Origin: JBHJHP01 sp042219825
GTDB lineage: Bacteria; Bacteroidota; Bacteroidia; Bacteroidales; UBA5342
Reading direction: 5' to 3'
NCBI RefSeq assembly: GCF_042219825.1
Contig: NZ_JBHJHQ010000002.1
Coordinates: 372,001-436,000, forward strand
Length of the DNA stretch: 64,000 bases
Position numbers and translations under genes: made by a program. Positions within the stretch are counted from its first letter, which is position 1, and each line of letters starts with the position of its first letter. Positions 1 through 9,647 of the stretch are shown piece by piece. The notes beneath the pieces are model-generated. The model saw only the letters and a list, made by a program, of their open reading frames with translations. It searched no databases and was not told where the DNA came from.

Positions 1-128
1 ATGGTGCTGAAAAAGTTCGGTTGACCGAAATGAGTTATCAACCGATTATGTGGTGATTTCTCAGAGGCATTCAGGTTATCATAATTGCAAAGAGGGGAAA
101 TTGTAAACAGGATAAATGGTTACATTGC

Positions 129-911
129 CTATTCTTTAATCCCGGTCAATTCCATTTTACCACTGTCAAAATCAATCAGGCGGGCATAAATTGTTATTTC
201 GGACCGGTAAAGAATTTTTGAGATAAAGTCATTCATGTTTTTTGTGTAGAAAAGGTTAAAGTCTTTGTCTTTTTTGAAGAGCGATATTTTGTAATCATCT
301 GAAAACTGAGGATCAAAATCCATTCCGTATTTGTTGGTTTTATCGTCTGAAACATTACTATAAGTGAATGCTATAATTTTACCGTTTTCTTTCGCCGAAA
401 GGTTCTTAAGTTTCATATTATAAGGTTTCCAGTCATAATCAGAAACAATTTGATTTATCTCTTTCAGGCCCAGTGATAATCCCTGGTAAAAGGATGCTTT
501 TCTGAAAAAGGAGAGCATATGATTCACAATATTCTGGCAAAGTGTATCAGGAAGCACCCATTCCAAACCAAATCCGGTGAATATTTGTATCTCTCTATCC
601 TGTTTCGACAATAAAATTACAATTCCGTTATTTACACCTCTGGTCCCAACACCATATTTTTGAAAAACTTCAAGACCATAATCCTTTATGTTTTTACCTT
701 CCAAAGATTTTACCGTATAAATTAAAACTGTGACGGTGGTTTACTGATAAACGTTATAAATATCATTTGTGAGCGAATCTCTTTCAGTTGTGCTCAAAAA
801 TGATCCGTAATCCTGAACAACAGCCCGTGAGGTATATTTACTTTCATTTTCCTGTCCAATAAGAATCACAGGCAAAATTAAAACGATACATAAGAACAGG
901 TATTTTTTCAT
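129..911 (-). pseudogene. TPM-domain (YgcG-like) secreted protein, broken by an in-frame TAA
   Basis: Read on the minus strand from an ATG at 911, the gene opens with a hydrophobic signal peptide (MKKYLFLCIVLILPVILIGQ) and runs in one frame to a TAA at 741-743. The same frame then continues without a shift through a typical TPM domain (KYGVGTRGVNNGIVILL, then FTGFGLEWVLPD) to a stop at 129. The second piece has no ATG near its beginning; the longest open frame there starts only at a TTG (704). The sequence on both sides of the stop fits one TPM domain, so this looks like a single nonsense mutation or a sequencing error. TPM proteins are secreted or membrane-anchored and their activity is uncertain. 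No C-terminal membrane segment is seen. The domain call is fairly sure; inactivity is inferred. Confidence 0.7.
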
Positions 912-1066
912 TTTATTAGTTTTTAGTCATTCAAATGTATAAAATAAGGCATAAGATTCATAGTGAGTTTGGAATTTATACTACATATCTGCGAAACTGT
1001 TGCTTCGTGCTCAATTATTTACCACTTATTGCTGAATTTTTACTTGATCATAGTAACCTTGATTGG

Positions 1067-1074
1067 TATATTTG
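1067..1074 (+). promoter_or_regulatory. Bacteroidetes -7 promoter box for the GH2 gene
   Basis: TATATTTG matches the Bacteroidetes -7 consensus TAnnTTTG and lies 59 bases before the chosen GH2 start. A TTG at 1044-1046, 20 bases upstream, could serve as the -33 element. The assignment rests on position and motif only. Confidence 0.4.
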
Positions 1075-1132
1075 TTAATGGTAATATAACCCCTTTTTGA
1101 TATCAGTTAAGTACTTTATAACATCACATATC

Positions 1133-3559
1133 ATGAAAACCTTTAAGACAACACTAACGCTTATTGTCACTTTGATGACAATCATGACAACCAATGCTCA
1201 GGTTTCTTTTGGAACTCCCCAAAAAATAAACGACAACTGGAAATTTATTCTGGCTGATCCGGAAAATGCAGCACAACCCGATTTTGATGACAACAGATGG
1301 CGCACACTTGATCTTCCTCATGACTGGTCGGTTGAAGGTACGCTTAATCCATCGTTGTACAGCTGTACAGGATATTTGCCGGGTGGAATAGGTTGGTACC
1401 GTAAATCGCTTAATATTCCAAAGGATAAATCAGGGGAAAAAGTCTACCTCTACTTCGAAGGTGTGTACAACCGCAGCAAGGTCTATCTAAACGGACACCT
1501 ATTAGGCGAACGGCCCAACGGCTATATCTCGTTTATGTACGATGCCACGCCTTACATTAAATACGGTGAACCAAATGAGGTGGCTGTACGCGTGGATCAC
1601 AGCCGGCAGGCAGATTCCCGGTGGTACACCGGATCGGGAATTTACAGGAATGTATGGCTGGTATATGCCAATCCGGTTCATATTTCTGAATGGGGTGTGT
1701 TTGTTTACCCGGAATCATCTTCAGCTAAGAAGGCAACGTTAAAAGTAGAAACTTCGGTGACAAATAGTTCAGATAAAGCTGTAAAGCTCGATATAGTAAA
1801 CGAATTATATACTGAAGACGGAAAAAAGGTAGCTCAATCTGTTTCGAAACTTTCTGTGTCACAGAATGAGTCAAATAAAACATTGACATCATTAAATGTA
1901 AAGAATCCCGAGCTTTGGAGTCTGGATTCTCCGACCCTTTATACACTTAAAACCACTGTGAAACGCGGGAATAAAGTTTTGGATCAGACCGAAACAAAAA
2001 CCGGCATTCGATCCTTTACATTTGATCCGGATAAGGGATTCGCGCTCAACGGAAAATGGATGAAGGTTAAAGGTGTTTGCCTGCATCACGACGGTGGCGT
2101 ATTAGGGGCTGCAGTGCCAAAACTGGTTTGGGAAAAACGACTGAAAGAACTGAAGGAAATCGGATGTAATGCTATTCGTACCAGCCATAATCCACAGGCA
2201 CCCGATTTATATGCATTATGTGATGAACTTGGCTTGCTGGTTATGGATGAAGCCTTCGATGAATGGGAATTTCCGAAACGGAAGTGGCTGGAAGGCTGGA
2301 ATGTTGGAACACCCGGATTTGAAGGATCATACGACTTTTTCGAAGAGTGGAGCAGCCGTGATCTTGGTGATATGGTACGCCGCGACAGGAATCATCCGTC
2401 CATCATGATGTGGAGCATTGGCAACGAAGTGGATTATCCCAACGATCCGTATTCGCATCCGGTGCTGGATGGTTCAGCCATCAGTCAGCCAATGTATGGC
2501 GGCTACAAGCCTGAGAGCCCTGATGCAAACAGGTTAGGCGATATTGCCAAACGTCTTGTAAAAGTGGTGAAAGAATACGATACTTCACGTCCGGCTACTG
2601 CTGCACTGGCCGGTGTGGTTATGTCGAACCAGACTGCCTATCCCGGCGCACTGGATGTGGCCGGTTATAACTACACTGAAAATCGCTACGCCGAAGATCA
2701 CAAGACATACCCGGACCGTATAATTTACGGCAGCGAAAACCGGCACGATATGGCGGCATGGAAGGCCGTACGGGACAACGATTATATTTTTGGTCAGTTT
2801 CTTTGGACTGGTGTGGATTACCTTGGAGAAGCAGGCCGCTGGCCGTCGCGTGGTTTCAACTCCGGTTTAATCAGCCTGGCCAACGTCATTAAACCACGTG
2901 GTTATTTCAGGGAAGCACTTTGGAGTGATAAGCCTTTTGCTTATGTGGGAACGTATCCCAACTGGAGGAACAGGGATTATAAATCTATTGATGCCTGGCA
3001 GATATGGAATTATAATGAAGGCCAGAATATCAGGGTGGTCTGCTATACCAATGCAGCTAAAGCCAGACTGATGCTGAACGGTGAGGAGGTCGGCGAGATA
3101 AAACCATATGATGATGAGACCGGAGTGATTGCATGGGATATTCCGTTTAAACCAGGTAAACTAGAGGTGGTAGGACTGGATAAAGATGGAAAGGAAATAT
3201 GTACAGATGTCATTCAGACTTCTGAAAGGCCTTTTGCCCTGAAAGCAACTACTGAAGAGAAAATTGTGGATAAAGACAAGGGCTTATCAATTGTTACCAT
3301 TCAGGTGGTGGATGAAAACGGCGTTCCCGTTAGCTTATCTGATGATGAGGTAAGTTGCCGGATTCATGGACCAGCCAAATTGCTGGGACTCGAGGCCGGA
3401 AATCCTTCGGATATGACCAGTTATACCGACCGCAGTCAGCGCGTATTTATGGGAAAACTCACAGCATACATTCAGGCAAACGGCGAGGCAGGAGAGATCA
3501 GTGTAGATTTTTCGGCCCCATGGTTGAAAGGAGCTACGGTGCAAATAAAAGCTGAATAA
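1133..3559 (+). CDS. Secreted GH2 beta-galactosidase-like glycoside hydrolase
   Basis: An 808-residue family GH2 retaining glycosidase, likely exported to the periplasm. I chose ATG 1133 because it puts a clean signal peptide (MKTFKTTLTLIVTLMTIMTTNAQ) at the N-terminus; the frame is open from a TTG at 1097. Order: sugar-binding jelly-roll domain (about residues 30-190), Ig-like domain, TIM barrel, then Ig-like C-terminal domains of the DUF4982 type. The acid/base Glu lies in WSIGNEVD (E432) and the nucleophile Glu in YGSEN (E535). The layout matches the many Bacteroidetes GH2 enzymes of plant-glycan loci, usually beta-galactosidases, but substrate cannot be told from sequence. It stands alone, with its own promoter and a terminator at 3591-3628. 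Confidence 0.88.
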   Translation: MKTFKTTLTLIVTLMTIMTTNAQVSFGTPQKINDNWKFILADPENAAQPDFDDNRWRTLDLPHDWSVEGTLNPSLYSCTGYLPGGIGWYRKSLNIPKDKSGEKVYLYFEGVYNRSKVYLNGHLLGERPNGYISFMYDATPYIKYGEPNEVAVRVDHSRQADSRWYTGSGIYRNVWLVYANPVHISEWGVFVYPESSSAKKATLKVETSVTNSSDKAVKLDIVNELYTEDGKKVAQSVSKLSVSQNESNKTLTSLNVKNPELWSLDSPTLYTLKTTVKRGNKVLDQTETKTGIRSFTFDPDKGFALNGKWMKVKGVCLHHDGGVLGAAVPKLVWEKRLKELKEIGCNAIRTSHNPQAPDLYALCDELGLLVMDEAFDEWEFPKRKWLEGWNVGTPGFEGSYDFFEEWSSRDLGDMVRRDRNHPSIMMWSIGNEVDYPNDPYSHPVLDGSAISQPMYGGYKPESPDANRLGDIAKRLVKVVKEYDTSRPATAALAGVVMSNQTAYPGALDVAGYNYTENRYAEDHKTYPDRIIYGSENRHDMAAWKAVRDNDYIFGQFLWTGVDYLGEAGRWPSRGFNSGLISLANVIKPRGYFREALWSDKPFAYVGTYPNWRNRDYKSIDAWQIWNYNEGQNIRVVCYTNAAKARLMLNGEEVGEIKPYDDETGVIAWDIPFKPGKLEVVGLDKDGKEICTDVIQTSERPFALKATTEEKIVDKDKGLSIVTIQVVDENGVPVSLSDDEVSCRIHGPAKLLGLEAGNPSDMTSYTDRSQRVFMGKLTAYIQANGEAGEISVDFSAPWLKGATVQIKAE

Positions 3560-3590
3560 AGAGGGCTCAGAACACAAGATATTACAGCTG

Positions 3591-3628
3591 AAAATCAGGT
3601 TTCCAATCATAAGGGAGCCTGATTTTTA
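3591..3628 (+). terminator. Rho-independent terminator after the GH2 gene
   Basis: AAAATCAGG (3591-3599) pairs with CCTGATTTT (3618-3626) across an 18-base loop. The right arm ends in a T run. It lies 31 bases after the GH2 stop codon. Confidence 0.6.
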
Positions 3629-3949
3629 TGTTTTAGTTGTCTGAGGATCATAATTTAATCCCTTCGGGATTTTAGTTTATTATTTATAATCCAATCATCT
3701 CTAAAATATTCTGTAATCCATTGTCAGATTATTATACTGCCATTTTTCTGGATTGATAAATTATCACAGTATTGAGTATGATAAGGTCATGTAACTTCAG
3801 TTAAACCTGACGGGTTGTAATTATTGTAAAACAGCATACATATAGAAAGATAGAAATCCCTAAGGGATGAATTTAAACCATTGGTTTAAATTCATCAAAT
3901 TGAAAAACCTGACGATACACTTGCACTACAGAAGGATAATACATCAGTA
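3629..3949. repeat. Intergenic stretch with small palindromes
   Basis: No gene is visible in these 320 bases. Two palindromic elements stand out: AATCCC-TTC-GGGATT at 3657-3671, and a perfect 15-bp inverted repeat with a 1-base centre at 3866-3896 (left arm GATGAATTTAAACCA). The second could be a dispersed REP-like element or a transcription stop between the convergent GH2 and hydrolase genes. A copy search across the genome would tell. Confidence 0.5.
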
Positions 3950-5665
3950 TTACCCTTTTTTCACAAACTTGCTGATGCTTTGCTGATCCTCAGAAAAAAC
4001 TTTAAGCATATAGATTCCCTGTGGGAGATCAATACTATTCAGGTTTATTGTTTCATTGATCCTGCCAGTTCGATTATAATATTTTTCTGTTTTATAGAGG
4101 ACCATTCCTGATAAATTACAGACTTCTATTTTCAGATTTCCCATAGTTACAAGATCAACCATTAAACGCAATTCATTACTCGCCGGATTGGGTGATACTG
4201 TGACTAATAAATTAGTTGTGTTTATGGACGGAGCCTGAATAGCTGTGTTGGTTGTATCGCTTGCAGTTGCCAGGTATTCGTTAAAAAATGCATAAAGTTT
4301 AGCCAGTGATGCGGTATCCTTTGGCACACCATGGGTATTGTTTGTCAGATCACCAAGACCATTACCATAGTCTGTTATCGTAGAGACTGGTACATCCAGT
4401 GATTCCAGTTTTTCCTTTAAATGTTGAATCTGATCCTGGTAATAATGGGCATCACCGGTATTATAGAAGAACATGACTGGTGCTGTGGCTGATGTTTGCA
4501 CAAGGTTTGCAGATCCCATGGATTCCCACAAGGCCCGGTTGCTATCCAGTGGTCCCCACACCTTTGGACATTTGGACTCAAGGTTTCCATCACCATCGTC
4601 AAGTGTATTGAATATCTGTGTGAAATCAAAGACTCCTGATCCCAGTGCTGCCGCCTGAACATCATCCGAAACACCAATGTGGTTGCCTGCATTTTCAAAT
4701 TCCTCCACAGTTTTATCACCGATGGCCATTGACCCGGCATCCGATCCGCGGGAGAAGCCATAGATCCCTATCTTACCGGATAATCCAAGTGTATCACCTG
4801 CAACACGTAGGGTACGCACGGCTGATTTTACTTTTTGTGCTGCATCCGGATTTACTTCATACCCTCCATAATCCTTATCATCACCTTCTATTGGTTTACC
4901 CTTGCCCCAATCGCAGTATTTAGGATGGTCTGCAATGGCCCAGGCGATACCTTTAGCTGGTGCACCTTCAAGAAATGAGTCATCGAACATGGCCAGTGTA
5001 TATCCCAGGAAAAGTCTGAAATGTCGTTTGTTGTTTGTGCTTTTTTCATAGTAACTGTTGCTGTAAGAGAATGACAGTACCACGGGTACTTTCTCTGCTG
5101 CATTGGCAGGATATACAATATCCATATACAGTGAATCGAGTGGTCCGTTTGATGAAGGCCAGTTATACACCTTCGGATCATTTTTAAAATAAGATACATC
5201 GCGCGCAATGCGGTAACCTTCAAAAAGAATATACGATCGGGTAGTGGAACAATCAGTCAGACCACAGAATGATCCGGAATTGATTTCGTCGTTAATGGCT
5301 ATAATATCATTATTTATTTTAGGAGATACGGCATCTTCACTGTTCGCATAATCCAGCTCAATCACCTGGTAGCCCTGCGAGAGCAGCCAGGCCACATCTT
5401 CTGCGTTGGTGTTTTGTCCGATTTTATCAAATCCAAGATTTTCAAGGTATACAACGGTCATTTTTTTACCCTCAAGATCCACGGCCTGGTTTTCTGAATT
5501 TGTAGTTAGGTAATTTATTGGCCCACCTGTAACAATACTGTTCCAGGTTCCTGTTGCTGCCATGGCACTGATTGAAAAGAATGAGATAAGCATATAAAAT
5601 GCTAATAATCTGAAGGATACCGCCACATGAACGTGAGCAGGGTTTCTTTTTACGGTTTTCATCAC
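3950..5665 (-). CDS. T9SS-exported alpha/beta-hydrolase family protein
   Basis: A 571-residue secreted protein. Residues 17-36 are a hydrophobic export signal ending near AMAA. The middle carries an alpha/beta-hydrolase fold with the nucleophile elbow GFSRG (S305) and a preceding strand LGLSGKIGIYGF; the acid and His are not assigned with confidence. From about residue 490 there is a T9SS type A sorting domain (VSPNPASNELRL, ending GIYMLKVFSE...KFVKKG), so the protein should pass the outer membrane through the type IX system and be surface-bound or released. The fold suggests an esterase, acyl-hydrolase or peptidase; the substrate is unknown. It is monocistronic and convergent with the GH2 gene. 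Confidence 0.72.
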   Translation of the reverse strand: MMKTVKRNPAHVHVAVSFRLLAFYMLISFFSISAMAATGTWNSIVTGGPINYLTTNSENQAVDLEGKKMTVVYLENLGFDKIGQNTNAEDVAWLLSQGYQVIELDYANSEDAVSPKINNDIIAINDEINSGSFCGLTDCSTTRSYILFEGYRIARDVSYFKNDPKVYNWPSSNGPLDSLYMDIVYPANAAEKVPVVLSFSYSNSYYEKSTNNKRHFRLFLGYTLAMFDDSFLEGAPAKGIAWAIADHPKYCDWGKGKPIEGDDKDYGGYEVNPDAAQKVKSAVRTLRVAGDTLGLSGKIGIYGFSRGSDAGSMAIGDKTVEEFENAGNHIGVSDDVQAAALGSGVFDFTQIFNTLDDGDGNLESKCPKVWGPLDSNRALWESMGSANLVQTSATAPVMFFYNTGDAHYYQDQIQHLKEKLESLDVPVSTITDYGNGLGDLTNNTHGVPKDTASLAKLYAFFNEYLATASDTTNTAIQAPSINTTNLLVTVSPNPASNELRLMVDLVTMGNLKIEVCNLSGMVLYKTEKYYNRTGRINETINLNSIDLPQGIYMLKVFSEDQQSISKFVKKG

Positions 5666-5766
5666 AATATCAATATTAGTATTAAGTACACAATATTACT
5701 ATAATCCTTTAAGTTATCAATTGTATTGTACTTTAAAATTCGGGATAAGCATTGATATTTAAATAG

Positions 5767-5796
5767 AAAAGGTGGTCTGAAATCAAACCACCTTTT
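5767..5796 (-). terminator. Terminator of the perR-katG unit
   Basis: AAAAGGTGGT (5767-5776) and ACCACCTTTT (5787-5796) form a perfect 10-bp stem with a 10-base loop, 24 bases beyond the katG stop codon. On the minus strand the stem runs into a T-rich tail. Confidence 0.75.
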
Positions 5797-5820
5797 GCCT
5801 TATTGCTTTGTTTTCGCATA

Positions 5821-8028
5821 TTATTTCAGATCAAAACGATCAAGATTCATTACTTTATCCCAGGCATTCACAAAATCCGTCATAAATTTTTCTTTCGCAT
5901 CTGAACTACCGTAAACTTCCGCTAATGCTCTGAGTTCAGAATTTGAACCAAAAATGAGATCAACCCGGCTGCCTTTCCATATTAACCGTCCTGTATTACG
6001 GTCGTGTCCTTCAAAGACTTCATGTGATTCATCTGCCGGTTTCCATTCCGTTCCCATATCAAGAAGGTTGATAAAGAAATCGTTGGTTAAAACACCCGGG
6101 CGATCTGTAAAAATACCCAGATCAGAACCATCAAAATTGGCTCCTAATGCCCGCATGCCACCTATCAAAACGGTCATTTCCGGTGCGGTAAGGGTGAGCA
6201 GTTGTGCTTTGTCAATCAGTAATTCTTCCGTGGCAATAGAGAATTTCTGTTTCAGGTAATTACGAAATCCGTCAGCCACGGGTTCCAGTACCGCGAAATT
6301 ATCCACATCGGTTTGTTCCTGCGAAGCATCCATTCTGCCTGGTGTAAACGGAACGGTAGTTCCAATGCCAGCATCTTTTGCTGCTTTTTCAACACCTGCA
6401 CATCCGCCAAGAATGATAAGGTCTGCGAGCGATACTTTTTTAGCGCCGCTCTGTGCATTGTTAAAATCCCTCTGAATGTTTTCCAGAACATCCAGAACTT
6501 TGGCAAGTTCCTGCGGATTATTGACTTCCCAGTTTTTATGTGGCTCAAGGCGAATGCGTGCTCCGTTAGCTCCTCCACGCTTATCTGATCCTCTAAAAGT
6601 GGATGCCGAAGCCCAGGCTGTGCTCACAAGTTGTGATACGGAAAGCCCCGAGTCTAATACCTGTTTTTTAAGGTTTTCCACATCATTTTTATCAATTAAC
6701 GGGTGATCTGCAGTTGGAATCGGATCCTGCCACAGCAAATCTTCTGCAGGTACTTCCGGCCCCAGGTAACGCGATTTTGGTCCCATATCCCGGTGGGTCA
6801 ATTTAAACCAGGCTCTTGCAAATGCATCTGCGAATTCATCCGGATGTTCGTAAAATCTTCGGGATATTTTTTCGTATTCCGGGTCGAACCGTAGCGAGAG
6901 GTCGGTCGTCAGCATGGTAGGCTTAATCTTTTGTGATGTATCATGCGCATGTGGAATAACATCTTCTGCATTCTTTGCTTCCCACTGATAGGCACCCGCC
7001 GGACTTTTGGTCAGTTCCCACTCGTATTTAAACAGGTTTTCAAAAAAGTAGTTACTCCATTTGGCAGGGGTTTGTGTCCATGTAACTTCCAGTCCGCTAC
7101 CAATGGTATCACCGGCTTTACCTGAACCAAATGAACTTTTCCAACCCAATCCCTGCTCTTCAATTCCGGCCGCTTCGGGTTCAGGTCCCACGAGGGCAGC
7201 ATCGCCTGCACCATGGGTCTTCCCAAACGAGTGACCACCTGCAATAAGTGCCACTGTCTCTTCATCGTTCATGGCCATACGGGCAAATGTTTCGCGAATA
7301 TCGTGAGCTGCGGCTACCGGATCAGGTTTACCTCCCGGGCCTTCAGGATTCACATAAATCAATCCCATCTGTACGGCTGCCAACGGATCATCCAGATCGC
7401 GGTCGCCCGAATAACGCGGTTTATCATCCAGCCATTCAGTTTCTGTTCCCCAATACACATCTTCCTCTGGTTCCCAAACATCTTCGCGACCGCCTGCAAA
7501 TCCAAAGGTTTTAAATCCCATGGATTCCAGGGCCACATTACCGGCCAGAATCATCAGGTCTGCCCATGATATTTTACGTCCGTATTTTTGCTTGACAGGC
7601 CAGATCAGACGGCGGGCCTTATCCAGATTTACATTATCCGGCCAGCTGTTAAGCGGTGCAAAACGTTGTTGTCCCGCGCCGGCACCACCACGGCCATCAC
7701 CGGTACGGTAAGTTCCTGCACTGTGCCAGGCCATACGGATAAAGAAAGGACCGTAATGCCCAAAATCCGCAGGCCACCAGTCCTGAGAATCTGTCATTAT
7801 CTTTTCCAGATCTTTTTTAACAGCCTTAAGATCGAGACTATTAAATTCTTTGGTATAATCAAAGTCTTCACCCATCGGGTTAGAAAGCGAAGAGTGTTGT
7901 CTGAGTACATTTATTTTTAACTGGTTAGGCCACCAATCACGGTTTTTTGTTCCGCTGGCACCCACATTCTGTTTTTGTGTTCCCCCGTGAACAGGGCATT
8001 TGCTTAAATCATCTGAGTTGTGTTCCAT
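5821..8028 (-). CDS. katG: Catalase-peroxidase KatG
   Basis: A bifunctional haem enzyme that removes hydrogen peroxide. The 735 residues match the usual KatG length of two tandem peroxidase-like domains, with only the N-terminal one binding haem. The distal triad R98, W101, H102 lies in FFIRMAWHSAGTYR. Y225 (GLIYVNPEG) and M251 (RMAMNDEET) complete the Met-Tyr-Trp crosslink needed for catalase activity, and the proximal His is H266 in AGGHSFGKTHG. There is no signal peptide, so it acts in the cytoplasm. The C-terminal degenerate domain is complete. The gene lies 75 bases downstream of perR on the same strand, implying peroxide-inducible co-transcription. All catalytic residues are present. 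Confidence 0.97.
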   Translation of the reverse strand: MEHNSDDLSKCPVHGGTQKQNVGASGTKNRDWWPNQLKINVLRQHSSLSNPMGEDFDYTKEFNSLDLKAVKKDLEKIMTDSQDWWPADFGHYGPFFIRMAWHSAGTYRTGDGRGGAGAGQQRFAPLNSWPDNVNLDKARRLIWPVKQKYGRKISWADLMILAGNVALESMGFKTFGFAGGREDVWEPEEDVYWGTETEWLDDKPRYSGDRDLDDPLAAVQMGLIYVNPEGPGGKPDPVAAAHDIRETFARMAMNDEETVALIAGGHSFGKTHGAGDAALVGPEPEAAGIEEQGLGWKSSFGSGKAGDTIGSGLEVTWTQTPAKWSNYFFENLFKYEWELTKSPAGAYQWEAKNAEDVIPHAHDTSQKIKPTMLTTDLSLRFDPEYEKISRRFYEHPDEFADAFARAWFKLTHRDMGPKSRYLGPEVPAEDLLWQDPIPTADHPLIDKNDVENLKKQVLDSGLSVSQLVSTAWASASTFRGSDKRGGANGARIRLEPHKNWEVNNPQELAKVLDVLENIQRDFNNAQSGAKKVSLADLIILGGCAGVEKAAKDAGIGTTVPFTPGRMDASQEQTDVDNFAVLEPVADGFRNYLKQKFSIATEELLIDKAQLLTLTAPEMTVLIGGMRALGANFDGSDLGIFTDRPGVLTNDFFINLLDMGTEWKPADESHEVFEGHDRNTGRLIWKGSRVDLIFGSNSELRALAEVYGSSDAKEKFMTDFVNAWDKVMNLDRFDLK

Positions 8029-8103
8029 TTTGCATCAATTTTGTGGTTTATAACCGTGTTAAATTATGAATTTGCTATGGCGGGTAAAGATGAGGTTATG
8101 GAG

Positions 8104-8520
8104 CTATGCATCGAATTTGCCAATGATCTGAAGCTTCAGATCTTCAATTTTAAAATTCGGTATATTTTTCTTTTTAAAGTATCCGGCCAGCAGTTCGTTA
8201 AGTTCTTCATCATTGTAATCCTCAATCCTGTCCGTTTCGGGACAGTAAAGATGATGATGGTTTTCCATGAGTGCGTCATAGCGCATGTGATCCCTTTCGG
8301 TTTGAACCCGTTGAATCAGTCCGCAGGATACAAATGCATCCAGTACCTTGTATACAGTAGCAGTTGAAATATTCGGATGGTTCCTGCGGATAACATCACT
8401 TATATTTTCTGCTGTGGGGTGATTTAACGCATAGATAGCTTCCAGAATAACCATCCGCTGCGGGGTGACTTTCAGACCTTTTTCTGTGAGTTTATTTCTG
8501 AGTTCTTCTGCTTTCATCAA
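8104..8520 (-). CDS. perR: Fur-family regulator, PerR-like
   Basis: A 138-residue Fur-superfamily metalloregulator. The N-terminal winged helix (TPQRMVILEAIYALNHPTAE, then NISTATVYKVLDAF) is followed by the metal-binding dimer domain with the HHHLYC segment. The second CxxC pair of many Fur proteins is absent, so a structural zinc site is doubtful. Gene order perR-katG favours a peroxide-sensing PerR over Fur or Zur: PerR normally represses katG until His oxidation releases it. An inverted repeat just upstream (8524-8560) may be its own operator. The family is sure; PerR rests on context. Confidence 0.85.
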   Translation of the reverse strand: MMKAEELRNKLTEKGLKVTPQRMVILEAIYALNHPTAENISDVIRRNHPNISTATVYKVLDAFVSCGLIQRVQTERDHMRYDALMENHHHLYCPETDRIEDYNDEELNELLAGYFKKKNIPNFKIEDLKLQIIGKFDA

Positions 8521-8523
8521 AAA

Positions 8524-8560
8524 TTACTATTAAAAGAAAAATATTCTCGTTTAATAGTAA
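8524..8560. promoter_or_regulatory. Candidate PerR auto-operator (inverted repeat)
   Basis: TTACTATTAAA (8524-8534) is repeated in perfect inverted form as TTTAATAGTAA (8550-8560), with a 15-base spacer, immediately in front of the perR start codon. The arms are AT-rich and resemble Fur/PerR half-sites in composition. This position would permit autoregulation of perR-katG. Confidence 0.5.
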
Positions 8561-8717
8561 ACATATTTAAGCTTAATTGGGTTCAGGAATCTGGTAGTTT
8601 TAAGAAATCTTATGAAATTAACAGGGTATATGTATGTCAATTGAATAAATACCGAGTAATATGTGTATGCTAAGCATAAATGTAAACACTGAGGAATTCT
8701 ATTGATACAAGTTGAAG

Positions 8718-9593
8718 TTAGTCAATAACTTCTTTATTTTTATAAGCTTCAATTTTTTTGCACCAGCTTTGTTGAATCTCAATGTTTTGTCCATAATCCG
8801 TTTCTGTACTGTATGTATTAATCTCTTCTTTTAGTTTATCGTAATACTCATCTAAAATCTTCTGAATTTTGGATCGGCTACTTGTCCTTTTTATTTCATT
8901 ATTTACATAAGATTCAAGCCTCTGTGCATAGACTTGTGCCAAATCAAAGATTAACTGAATATGTTTTAAATTATAGTCACTCATATAGGAACTTTTAACG
9001 CTGGAAGCATCAAAAAAAATAGTGGCATTTGTTCTAAAATTCTTTAAAGTTCCAAGCCAGGCGTTCACTTCTGAGTTCATAAAGATATTGACAGAGATTT
9101 TATATGGGATTGATGAATCCTCAGGCAGGAATATTTTAAAGTCATTCCAATTTAACAAAGGTCTGTTCTCATAGCTTAGAATATCTCTTGAATCTGATGA
9201 CAGAACAACATCCGAGTACTGATTTTCATGTAGTTTATATATGTCAGCTATGCATCTGTAACAGATGTCTGAATCTATCATCTTTTCATAGTAAACAATA
9301 TTTATTAAATCACCATGGATGTGTTTGGCTTCACTTTTTAATTTGATAAAAACGTTATCTTTTGTAATATTTCCGGGAGCTCCATTGTATTCTAGTTTAA
9401 GACTTCCCAAATATTTAGCATCCAGACCGAATAAGTTTTTATTATGAACAATTTTAGGCTCAGAAGCATCTTCAACTGAATTTTGTGGTAAGTCATATGT
9501 TCTTGTAACATTATAAAAACCACAACTATTTAAGGTGAAAACGAATGTTATAAGTAATATTGGAATTTTGCTTAGTTTCATATAATACTTCAC
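8718..9593 (-). CDS. Putative lipoprotein of unknown function
   Basis: I do not recognise this 291-residue protein. It starts with a hydrophobic stretch ending in a lipobox (LNSCG, Cys 24), so it is probably a lipoprotein. The middle has a CYRC pair in a segment that resembles metal- or redox-binding loops, and a stretch rich in beta strands. The last 90 residues are charged and probably helical. Start could also be the ATG four codons later. It heads a series of small minus-strand secreted-protein genes (8718-11839), separated by short gaps, that may be co-expressed. Confidence 0.55.
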   Translation of the reverse strand: MKYYMKLSKIPILLITFVFTLNSCGFYNVTRTYDLPQNSVEDASEPKIVHNKNLFGLDAKYLGSLKLEYNGAPGNITKDNVFIKLKSEAKHIHGDLINIVYYEKMIDSDICYRCIADIYKLHENQYSDVVLSSDSRDILSYENRPLLNWNDFKIFLPEDSSIPYKISVNIFMNSEVNAWLGTLKNFRTNATIFFDASSVKSSYMSDYNLKHIQLIFDLAQVYAQRLESYVNNEIKRTSSRSKIQKILDEYYDKLKEEINTYSTETDYGQNIEIQQSWCKKIEAYKNKEVID

Positions 9594-9647
9594 AGGTGAA
9601 TTAATTTATTGACTCTTCTTTTTAATAAAGATCAGAGTATACTACTG

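Noticed and set aside
5954..7920. Many open frames antisense to katG and other hydrolase genes
   Set aside because: They lie inside strongly coding genes on the opposite strand, have no recognisable domain, and follow the codon pattern of katG. They are shadows.
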